DNA of 6,411 nucleotides from an uncultured Collinsella sp. (GTDB taxonomy: Bacteria; Actinomycetota; Coriobacteriia; Coriobacteriales; Coriobacteriaceae): positions 1 through 6,411 of the forward strand of contig CABRNM010000059.1 of the NCBI GenBank assembly GCA_902472315.1, in the 5' to 3' direction. The notes beneath the pieces were generated by a model. It saw only the letters and a program-made list of their open reading frames with translations, was not told where the DNA came from and made no database searches. This document shows, piece by piece, positions 1 to 5,025 of the stretch (its first letter is position 1; every line of letters starts with the position of its first letter). The position numbers and the translations under genes are program-made.

Positions 1-25
1 GTTCAGACGTGTGCTCTTCCGATCT
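1..25. other. Illumina sequencing adapter remnant (not genomic)
   Basis: The first 25 bases match the 3' end of the Illumina TruSeq read-2 adapter; the recognisable core is GTGCTCTTCCGATCT at 11-25. Homology to PyrD begins exactly at base 26. The adapter is open in the pyrD frame and reads VLFRS, which makes a false N-terminus with an apparent GTG start at 11. This is library contamination left at a contig end and should be masked before annotation. Confidence 0.97.
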
Positions 26-739
26 AACTCCGTGGGCCTTCAGAACCCCGGCGTGGCCGCCTTTGCCCGTGAGTCCGGTCCGTGGCTCGAACAGCTTTCC
101 AAGGATGGCTGCCAGGTCATTTGTCAGGTCGCCGGCCACTCCGTTGACGAGTTTGTCCGCGCGCTCGAGATGTATGTCGAGCTGTGCCCCTGGGCTGCCG
201 GCTACGAGATCAACGTGAGCTGCCCCAATATTGCCGCCGGCGGTGCCGCCATGGGCTCCTCGCCCGAGGGCGCCTCTGCCGTTATGGCTGCCTGCCGTAA
301 GGTGACCGATAAGCCGCTGTTCGTAAAGATGGCGCCGGTCAACGTCGCCGAGATTGCCAAGGCTCTCGAGGCCGCGGGAGCCGACGGCCTTTCGGTCATC
401 AACTCCATCCAGGGCATGGCCATTGACGTCCATACCCGCAAGTCCCGTGTGGCCAAGCCCAAGGGCGGCCTTTCGGGCCCGCTGTGCCACCACATCGCCG
501 TTCGCATGGTCTGGGAGGTCGCCCAGGCCGTCGATATCCCCATCAACGGTGTCGGCGGCGTCATGACAGGCGAGGATGCGGCCGAGTTTATCCTGGCCGG
601 CGCCACCTGCGTGTCGGTCGGCATGGCCAATTTCGTCGATCCGTGCGCCTCGATTAAGATCGCGCACGAGCTCGAGGCCTGGGCGGAGTCCCAGGGCGTG
701 AAGGACATCAACGAGCTGGTAGGTGCTTTCGAATGCTAG
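26..739 (+). CDS. pyrD: Dihydroorotate dehydrogenase B, catalytic subunit (class 1B), 5'-truncated
   Basis: Oxidises dihydroorotate to orotate in UMP synthesis, using FMN. Class 1B enzymes pass the electrons to NAD through the iron-sulfur/FAD subunit PyrK, which would be expected upstream and is outside the window. 237 residues remain of a family of about 300-310, so roughly 65-70 N-terminal residues are missing. Visible, numbering from the first genomic codon: NSVGLQNPG at 1-9, EINVSCPN at 61-68 with the class 1 active-site cysteine C66, K101 in KMAP, NSIQGM at 126-131, GGLSGP at 147-152, and the FMN phosphate-binding GVGGVMTGEDA at 175-185 followed by GMANF. The cysteine base (serine in class 2) and the NSIQGM/GGLSGP segments support class 1B. 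The usual SPNVTDIVEIA stretch is shorter here (APVNVAEIA). The gene overlaps pyrF by 7 bases. The start is lost; the GTG at 11 is adapter. Confidence 0.95.
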   Translation, partial: NSVGLQNPGVAAFARESGPWLEQLSKDGCQVICQVAGHSVDEFVRALEMYVELCPWAAGYEINVSCPNIAAGGAAMGSSPEGASAVMAACRKVTDKPLFVKMAPVNVAEIAKALEAAGADGLSVINSIQGMAIDVHTRKSRVAKPKGGLSGPLCHHIAVRMVWEVAQAVDIPINGVGGVMTGEDAAEFILAGATCVSVGMANFVDPCASIKIAHELEAWAESQGVKDINELVGAFEC

Positions 740-1449
740 AGACCGACGCCCGCGACCGCGTTATCGTCGCCCTCGACTGCGACCGTGAGCGTGCGCTCGA
801 GCTCGCCCACGAGCTTTCTGGTCATGCCGCTTGGCTCAAGGTGGGCATGACGCTCTATTACGCTGAGGGACCCGAGATCGTCAAGACGTTCAAGGACCTG
901 GGCTTTAAGGTCTTCCTCGACCTCAAGTTCCATGACATTCCGCATCAGGTGCGCGGTGCCGCTCGTTCGGCCTCGCTCGCCGGTGCCGACCTGCTCTCGG
1001 TCCACGGTTTGGGTTCGGGCGCTATGCTCGCTGCGTGTCGTGAGGGTGCCGCGGAGGCGCGCGAGGATCGCGCCAAGCTTGTCGCCATCACCGTGCTCAC
1101 GAGCATGAACCAGGATGCGCTGACCGAGATCGGTGTCGAGTCGCCCGTCGCCGAGGAAGCCGCCCGCCTGGCAAAGCTTGCCCAGGCCAACGGTATCGAC
1201 GGCATCGTGTGCTCGCCGATGGAGGCCCATGACATGCGCGAGCTGCTCGGCCCCGACGCGCTGATCGTGACTCCGGGCGTTCGTCCGGTGGGTGCAGCCC
1301 TGGGCGATCAATCCCGCGTGGCGACGCCCTCCCAGGCTATCGAGCGCGGTGCGAGCCACATCGTGGTGGGCCGACCCATCACCGGTGCCGACGACCCGGT
1401 CGCCGCATTTGACGCTATCGTTGCCGAGCTGGTCGAAAACGTCGCCTAA
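733..1449 (+). CDS. pyrF: Orotidine 5'-phosphate decarboxylase
   Basis: Decarboxylates OMP to UMP, the last step of de novo pyrimidine synthesis, in the cytoplasm. 238 residues, full length for the bacterial short form. Signature residues: D15 in ALD, K36 in LKVGM, the catalytic DLKFHDIP at 63-70 (D63, K65, D68), TPGVRP at 180-185 and the phosphate-binding VVGRPIT at 211-217. The ATG at 733 lies inside the pyrD stop region (ATGCTAG, 7-base overlap), with an AGGTG ribosome-binding site at 721-725 placed 7 bases upstream, so translation is probably coupled to pyrD. The family assignment is firm. No pyrE follows; the gene ends the operon in this window, and no clear intrinsic terminator with a T-run is seen after it. 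Confidence 0.97.
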   Translation: MLETDARDRVIVALDCDRERALELAHELSGHAAWLKVGMTLYYAEGPEIVKTFKDLGFKVFLDLKFHDIPHQVRGAARSASLAGADLLSVHGLGSGAMLAACREGAAEAREDRAKLVAITVLTSMNQDALTEIGVESPVAEEAARLAKLAQANGIDGIVCSPMEAHDMRELLGPDALIVTPGVRPVGAALGDQSRVATPSQAIERGASHIVVGRPITGADDPVAAFDAIVAELVENVA

Positions 1450-1494
1450 GAGATTCCCTCAAGTCACCACTTTTGGGTCTCATTAGCACAAATT

Positions 1495-1552
1495 AGCCCC
1501 TGTGCCTGCGAAAACTTTCCCATCCTTTGTGTGGAATCGCAGGTCAGGGGCT
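1495..1552 (+). repeat. Large inverted repeat (hairpin) downstream of pyrF
   Basis: AGCCCCTG (1495-1502) pairs with CAGGGGCT (1545-1552), and CCTGCGA (1505-1511) with TCGCAGG (1537-1543). Together they form a 15-bp stem with a small internal loop and a 25-base apical region, where TTCC and GGAA can extend the pairing. No T-run follows, so it is not a standard intrinsic terminator. It could stabilise the 3' end of the pyrDF message, act as a Rho-associated structure, or belong to a dispersed repeat. Parts of it can pair elsewhere: GCACA (1486-1490) with TGTGC (1501-1505), and CCTGCGAAAA (1505-1514) with TTTTCGCAGG (1578-1587). Confidence 0.6.
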
Positions 1553-1617
1553 CAACTTTGACCTCCGTATATTGCACTTTTCGCAGGTATCGTCTAACCT
1601 ATGATGCCGTCGATTGG

Positions 1618-1648
1618 GCATTTAGTGCGTTTGACGTGCTAAAATGCC
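1618..1648. promoter_or_regulatory. Operator-like imperfect palindrome before the mIHF gene
   Basis: GGCATTTAG (1618-1626 region) mirrors CTAAAATGCC (1639-1648), with one extra A on the right. The inner part reads TTAG-TG-CG, a 5-base centre, then CG-TG-CTAA (1622-1642). The repeat covers the proposed extended -10 element, so a bound repressor would block it. No known regulator site is recognised; the role is inferred from symmetry and position only. Confidence 0.3.
1637..1645 (+). promoter_or_regulatory. Putative extended -10 promoter for the mIHF operon
   Basis: TGCTAAAAT fits an extended -10 (TG-n-TAAAAT, 5 of 6 matches to TATAAT). A poor -35-like TTGGGC at 1614-1619 lies 20 bases upstream, which is too far for a standard spacer, so activity would rest on the extended element. 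A start near 1652 would give a leader of about 38 bases. Proposed from sequence only. Confidence 0.4.
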
Positions 1649-1679
1649 AATTATTGCATCAGATATAACCCAACTATTT

Positions 1680-1684
1680 GGAGG
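1680..1684 (+). promoter_or_regulatory. Ribosome binding site deciding the mIHF start
   Basis: GGAGG lies 5 bases before the ATG at 1690. It selects this ATG over the in-frame upstream codon at 1678, which would place the Shine-Dalgarno inside the coding region and add MEVR to a protein that normally begins MALP. Confidence 0.85.
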
Positions 1685-1689
1685 TTCGA

Positions 1690-1998
1690 ATGGCACTCCC
1701 TCAGCTTACCGACGAGCAGCGCAAGCAGGCTCTTGAGAAGGCTGCCGCCGCACGTCACGCCCGCGCTGAGCTTCGCGAGCAGATCAAGAAGGGCGAGAAG
1801 TCCCTCGAGTCCGTGCTCAACTCCGATGACCCCATCGCTTCCCGCATGAAGGTTTCCACCCTCATCGAGTCTCTCCCCGGTTATGGCAAGGCCAAGGCCG
1901 CCAAGATCATGGAGGAGCTCGGCATCTCCGCTACCCGTCGCGTCCAGGGCCTCGGCGTCCGTCAGCGCGAGCAGCTCCTCGAGCAGCTGACCAAATAA
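1690..1998 (+). CDS. mihF: Integration host factor, actinobacterial type (mIHF-like nucleoid protein)
   Basis: Small basic DNA-binding nucleoid protein of the mycobacterial/Streptomyces IHF family, unrelated in fold to proteobacterial IhfA/IhfB. 102 residues, close to the core length of the family. Seen: the start MALPQLTDEQ, a long charged helix at about 7-38, then a helix-hairpin-helix-like segment LPGYGKAKAAKIMEELGI at 62-79, and the conserved tail TRRVQGLGVRQREQLLE at 82-98. The family binds DNA with little sequence preference, bends it and affects supercoiling and phage integration. It is first in a tight operon: its TAA is followed at once by the GTG of gmk, the classic actinobacterial neighbour, which strengthens the call. 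Strong Shine-Dalgarno and highly biased codons suggest high expression. Confidence 0.93.
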   Translation: MALPQLTDEQRKQALEKAAAARHARAELREQIKKGEKSLESVLNSDDPIASRMKVSTLIESLPGYGKAKAAKIMEELGISATRRVQGLGVRQREQLLEQLTK

Positions 1999-2568
1999 GT
2001 GAGCGCTCAGGATTCAAAGCTCTTTGTGATTTCTGGACCGTCAGGTGCAGGCAAGGGCACGCTCGTCACTCGTGTGCGCGAGCGCCGCTCGAACCTGGGC
2101 CTGACGGTTTCGGCTACCACGCGAGCACCACGCAAAGGTGAGGTCGACGGCGTCAACTACTTTTTTCTGACGCGCGAGGAGTTCGACCGCCGCGTGGCAA
2201 ACGGTGAGTTTGTTGAGTGGGCCGAGGTCCACGGTAACTGCTACGGCACGTTGGTGAGCGAGGTCACATCCAAGCTCGCCTCTGGCTCGTCTCTGATCTT
2301 GGAGATCGATGTCCAAGGTGCCCTGCAGGTCAAGGAGCGTTTCCCCGAGGCCGTGTTGATCTTTATCAAGCCGCCCTCGCTCGAGGTGCTTCGCGATCGC
2401 CTGGTCGGTCGCGGTACCGAGACGCCCGAGACGATCGAGCTGCGTATGGCTAACGCCGCCGATGAACTTGCCCTTGCCGACCGCTACGACGACGTCGTGG
2501 TGAATGACGATCTCGACCGCGCGACCGATGAGCTCGTTCGCGTTCTCGATATGCATGAAAGGATCTGA
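1999..2568 (+). CDS. gmk: Guanylate kinase
   Basis: Phosphorylates GMP to GDP with ATP, in the cytoplasm, feeding GTP, dGTP and (p)ppGpp pools. 189 residues, normal for a bacterial enzyme. Walker A GPSGAGKG at 13-20; GMP-binding segment with SATTRAPRKGEVDG at 38-51 and Y54; EWAEVHGNCYGT at 73-84, matching the family E-x-A-x-V-H-G-N-x-Y-G-T; LEIDVQGA at 101-108; lid segment with RGTETPETIELRM at 138-150; and VVNDDLDRA near 167-175. Starts with GTG directly after the mIHF stop (TAA|GTG). No good Shine-Dalgarno is seen in the expected place, so initiation probably depends on coupling to the upstream gene. Good motifs downstream leave little doubt on function. Confidence 0.97.
   Translation: MSAQDSKLFVISGPSGAGKGTLVTRVRERRSNLGLTVSATTRAPRKGEVDGVNYFFLTREEFDRRVANGEFVEWAEVHGNCYGTLVSEVTSKLASGSSLILEIDVQGALQVKERFPEAVLIFIKPPSLEVLRDRLVGRGTETPETIELRMANAADELALADRYDDVVVNDDLDRATDELVRVLDMHERI
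2558..2563 (+). promoter_or_regulatory. Ribosome binding site for rpoZ inside the end of gmk
   Basis: AAAGGA, followed by T, lies 10 bases before the GTG at 2574 and supports that codon as the rpoZ start. The GAGGT at 2567-2571 is too close to the start to serve. Confidence 0.6.
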
Positions 2569-2573
2569 GGTCC

Positions 2574-2855
2574 GTGTCCGTTGTAAAGCCTTGCATTGAC
2601 GATCTTCTGGAGAAGACCGATCACAACCGCTTCCTGCTCGCCTCGCTTGCCTCCAAGCGCGCCTGCGACATTAACAGCATGCTGCGTGGCCAGCACAACC
2701 GCGTGCTCGCTGTCCAGGATGTCGACGACATCACCATTGCGCTCTCCGGCGCCGATACCATCTCGATGGCTATGGACGAGATCGTTGACGGAGATATCTC
2801 CTACGACGAGGCCCGTTACGAGAAGGCGCTCGGCCACAAGGTTGCTGAAGCCTAA
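2574..2855 (+). CDS. rpoZ: DNA-directed RNA polymerase omega subunit
   Basis: Smallest core subunit of RNA polymerase; it helps beta-prime fold and join the core. 93 residues, within the bacterial range. Family traits: KPCIDDLLEKTDHNRFLLA at 5-23 (usual form KP-S/P-IDxLLxK), SKRACDIN at 27-34 matching the common AKRARQI, and a C-terminal segment SMAMDEIVDGDIS at 64-76 resembling the usual ALEEIAxGKI. Begins with GTG 5 bases after the gmk stop, as expected for the gmk-rpoZ pair. Its TAA is immediately followed by the thiI ATG. Function rests on this N-terminal half and on gene order; the C-terminal half is, as usual, less conserved. Confidence 0.93.
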   Translation: MSVVKPCIDDLLEKTDHNRFLLASLASKRACDINSMLRGQHNRVLAVQDVDDITIALSGADTISMAMDEIVDGDISYDEARYEKALGHKVAEA

Positions 2856-4100
2856 ATGGCAGCCCGCGTCTGCCTGGTCCACTATCACGAGGTTGGACTG
2901 AAGGGCAAGAACCGCGCACATTTTGAGCATATCCTCATGGATAACATCAAGGCGGCCTTGGCCGCCTTTTCCGTGAATGCCGTGTCTCGAATTTCCGGTT
3001 ATATCCTCGTGACCTTTAATGAGCATCAGGCCGACGAGGCGGCGCGCGTCATTCGCACCGTCCCCGGCGTTGCCCGCGTGTCCCTGGCGTACCACACCAA
3101 CCGCGACCCGCAGGAGTACTGCGCCGCCGCCGTGAAGGCGCTGCGCGAGTTTGGTCCCTTTGAGTCGTTTAAGGTGCATGCCAAGCGCTCTAACACCGAC
3201 TACGAGCTCACCTCGATTGATATCAATCGACAGGTGGGCGAGGTACTGTGTGAGGCCTTCCCCGATAAAAAGGTTCAAATGCACGACCCCGACGCGATGG
3301 TGCACGTACTGGTGGTCCAGGGTAGCGTTTACGTGTACGCACGCTCCGAGCGCGGCGTGGGCGGTCTGCCGGTGGGTTCTGCCGGCAAGGTTGTGACGTT
3401 GCTTTCCTCGGGCATCGATTCTCCGGTGGCGACCTGGATGCTCGCGCGTCGCGGCGCGGTGTGCGTGCCGGTACATTTCTCCGGTCGTCCGCAGACGCCC
3501 GATACGAGTGAGTATTTGGTGCAGGACATCATCCGTGCGCTTGAGCCGGGTGTCCAGATCGGCCGCCTGTACGTGGTGCCGTTTGGCGATTGTCAGCGTG
3601 AGATTTCGGTGACCTGTCCCAGCAACCTACGCGTGATCATGTATCGTCGCATTATGTATTCGGTTGCCGAGCGCATTGCGCATATCGAGGGCGCCAAGGC
3701 TATCGTGACTGGTGAATCGCTCGGTCAGGTTGCCTCCCAGACGCTCGAGAACATCATGGCCGTCAATGAGGCCGTGAAGATCCCCGTGTTCCGTCCGTTG
3801 ATCGGTTCGGACAAGCAGGAGATCATCGCACGCGCTGAGGAGATCGGTACGTTCGATATCTCGACTGAGGCCGCTCCCGACTGCTGCACGCTGTTTATGC
3901 CGCGCCGTCCCGAGACGCACGCTAAACTCGATGCCGTGCATGAGGCGTGGGAGCTGTTCGATCACGAGGAGATGATTGAGCGTTTGCTCAAACAGACTGA
4001 GTACATCGACTTCGAGAGCAACACGTATAAGGCCCCTAAGACCTTAAAACGCAAGCATTCCGAGCTCGCTCCACGTGAGATTTACCAAGATCACGAATAA
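2856..4100 (+). CDS. thiI: tRNA 4-thiouridine synthase / tRNA sulfurtransferase ThiI (short form)
   Basis: Makes 4-thiouridine at position 8 of tRNA: ATP adenylates the uridine and sulfur is delivered from a cysteine desulfurase. In many bacteria it also serves thiazole formation for thiamine. 414 residues, the size of Gram-positive ThiI without the C-terminal rhodanese domain. N-terminal ferredoxin-like part with YHEVGLKGKNR at 10-20; THUMP domain about 60-165; PP-loop ATP-binding domain from about 175 with LLSSGIDSPVA at 182-192. The usual motif is SGGxDS, so S185 replaces the first glycine. Conserved TGESLGQVASQT at 285-296 and PDCCTLFMP at 341-349, with the cysteine region that receives sulfur in the family. 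ATG directly abuts the rpoZ stop; Shine-Dalgarno is weak (AAGG, 14 bases away), suggesting coupling. No cysteine desulfurase gene is adjacent, so the partner must lie elsewhere. Confidence 0.95.
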   Translation: MAARVCLVHYHEVGLKGKNRAHFEHILMDNIKAALAAFSVNAVSRISGYILVTFNEHQADEAARVIRTVPGVARVSLAYHTNRDPQEYCAAAVKALREFGPFESFKVHAKRSNTDYELTSIDINRQVGEVLCEAFPDKKVQMHDPDAMVHVLVVQGSVYVYARSERGVGGLPVGSAGKVVTLLSSGIDSPVATWMLARRGAVCVPVHFSGRPQTPDTSEYLVQDIIRALEPGVQIGRLYVVPFGDCQREISVTCPSNLRVIMYRRIMYSVAERIAHIEGAKAIVTGESLGQVASQTLENIMAVNEAVKIPVFRPLIGSDKQEIIARAEEIGTFDISTEAAPDCCTLFMPRRPETHAKLDAVHEAWELFDHEEMIERLLKQTEYIDFESNTYKAPKTLKRKHSELAPREIYQDHE

Positions 4101-4110
4101 TGTTGTGTAT

Positions 4111-4144
4111 AGACCGGCGGTGATTTTGCATCGTCGGTCTTTTT
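4111..4144 (+). terminator. Rho-independent terminator after thiI
   Basis: AGACCGGCGGTG (4111-4122) pairs over 12 bp, with two G-T wobbles, with CATCGTCGGTCT (4129-4140). The loop is 6 bases, and a run of five T covers 4140-4144. It begins 10 bases after the thiI stop and closes the mIHF-gmk-rpoZ-thiI operon. The opposite strand has no comparable T-run, so it acts in one direction. Confidence 0.93.
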
Positions 4145-4314
4145 CTATCTGGGCATTAGGCGATAAACGGTTCATTTGTCGACGCGTGCCTGAATAAATG
4201 GACACTTTTCCGCAAGGTTTTGGTCAGCTTTTGGTTTGACCGCGATAGCCGGTGTGGGCATGTGGAGGCTGCAGCGCTCGTTTCCTGACACGATGGTGTT
4301 GGGAGGTGTTTGCT
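4145..4314. other. Non-coding leader between thiI terminator and comEA
   Basis: No gene is supported here. It holds CACTTTTCCGCAAGG at 4203-4217, similar to a sequence in the region before mihF, two direct copies of TTTTGGT (4218-4224 and 4229-4235, 11 bases apart), and the inverted pair GGTCA (4222-4226) / TGACC (4237-4241). A TTGACC at 4236-4241 resembles a -35 box but lacks a -10 at the right distance. A weak alternative is TTCATT (4171-4176) with ATAAAT (4194-4199). No promoter is called with confidence, though one is needed after the strong terminator. Confidence 0.5.
4302..4306 (+). promoter_or_regulatory. Ribosome binding site deciding the comEA start
   Basis: GGAGG (within GGGAGGTG) sits 8 bases before the ATG at 4315. 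The longer in-frame form from GTG 4252 would add 21 residues with Trp/Cys-rich, non-family sequence and put this site inside the gene, so 4315 is preferred. Confidence 0.85.
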
Positions 4315-5025
4315 ATGGCGCAGCGCGAGCAACACGAACGGGTTAAACGGATGGACCGCTGGGCAGAAAAGCTGCTCGGCCATAAGGCGGTGGTCGTGGC
4401 GATTCTGGTTGTCATTGCCGCCGCGAGCGGCTTGGCGATGGCAAGTTTTGGTGGCCATTCCAGCAACGTGTCGTTTGAGCGTAGTGATGAGACAGACACC
4501 TCGGATGTGCGCGGGGCCGGGGATGCGTCACCTGACGATGCCGATGAGTCGTCTGCCAAAAGTTCTTCTGCTGCCGAGGTGTACGTCGATGTTGATGGCG
4601 CTGTTGCGAGGCCTGGCGTGTACCGGCTCAAAGACGGAGCGCGGGTATCCCAAGCGATCGATGCCGCCGGAGGGCTAACGGCCGAGGCGGATGTGACAGG
4701 GCTTAATCGTGCGTCCAAGATCACAGATGGTCAAAAGATCCATGTGCCGACGGTAGGGGAGCAACAAGCGGCTGCGGCGGTCGGCGGGGCTGAAAGCGGA
4801 GCCTCCACGACTCCTGGTGCGGGGTCTTCGTCGGGGCTCGTGAACATCAATACGGCAAGTGCGGCGGAGCTGCAGACGCTTTCGGGCATCGGGCCTTCTA
4901 TGGCCCAATCGATTATCGACGAACGGACGCAAAACGGGGCCTTTGCCTCGGTCGATGACCTTATGCGCGTATCGGGGATCGGTGAGAAGAAGCTCGCCAA
5001 AATTAAAGATTGCATCTGCGTATGA
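4315..5025 (+). CDS. comEA: Competence protein ComEA, membrane-anchored helix-hairpin-helix DNA receptor
   Basis: Binds double-stranded DNA on the outer face of the membrane and hands it to the ComEC channel. 236 residues. Order: short basic cytoplasmic tail (1-23), one membrane anchor at about 24-45, an acidic/Ser-rich low-complexity linker at about 48-86, an SLBB domain at about 88-145 (VYVDVDGAVARPGVYRL, then SQAIDAAGGL), an Ala/Gly/Ser linker at 150-173, and a ComEA-type double helix-hairpin-helix domain at 175-236 with VNINTASAAELQTLSGIG and VSGIGEKKLAKI. This is the Gram-positive architecture. The last residues are KDCICV, with two cysteines near the extracellular C-terminus, which is unusual to my eye. 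The stop overlaps the comEC start (ATGA). Codons are looser than in the upstream operon, in line with low expression. Real competence is not shown by this gene alone. Confidence 0.94.
   Translation: MAQREQHERVKRMDRWAEKLLGHKAVVVAILVVIAAASGLAMASFGGHSSNVSFERSDETDTSDVRGAGDASPDDADESSAKSSSAAEVYVDVDGAVARPGVYRLKDGARVSQAIDAAGGLTAEADVTGLNRASKITDGQKIHVPTVGEQQAAAAVGGAESGASTTPGAGSSSGLVNINTASAAELQTLSGIGPSMAQSIIDERTQNGAFASVDDLMRVSGIGEKKLAKIKDCICV

Noticed and set aside
11..25. GTG at 11 as the pyrD start
   Set aside because: These bases are adapter; the resulting VLFRS leader is a known type of library artefact and real PyrD begins upstream of the contig.
1495..1552. Intrinsic terminator for pyrDF
   Set aside because: The hairpin is long and GC-rich in its arms, but the following bases (CTCAACTTTGACC) contain no T-run, so it was listed as an inverted repeat only.
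1558..1605. Promoter made of TTGACC (1558-1563) and TATGAT (1600-1605)
   Set aside because: The spacer is 36 bases, far beyond the usual 16-19; no suitable -35 lies at the right distance from TATGAT.
1678..1689. Longer mIHF form from the in-frame codon at 1678
   Set aside because: It would include the Shine-Dalgarno inside the gene; the family begins with MALP and the ATG at 1690 is well spaced.
2484..3476. 330-residue open frame on the - strand
   Set aside because: Antisense to gmk, rpoZ and thiI, all well supported by motifs. The translation is His/Arg/Gly-rich without domain likeness, as expected for a mirrored frame in GC-rich coding DNA.
4252..4314. Longer comEA form from GTG 4252
   Set aside because: The extension has no family likeness, and the strong GGAGG at 4302-4306 is placed for the ATG at 4315.
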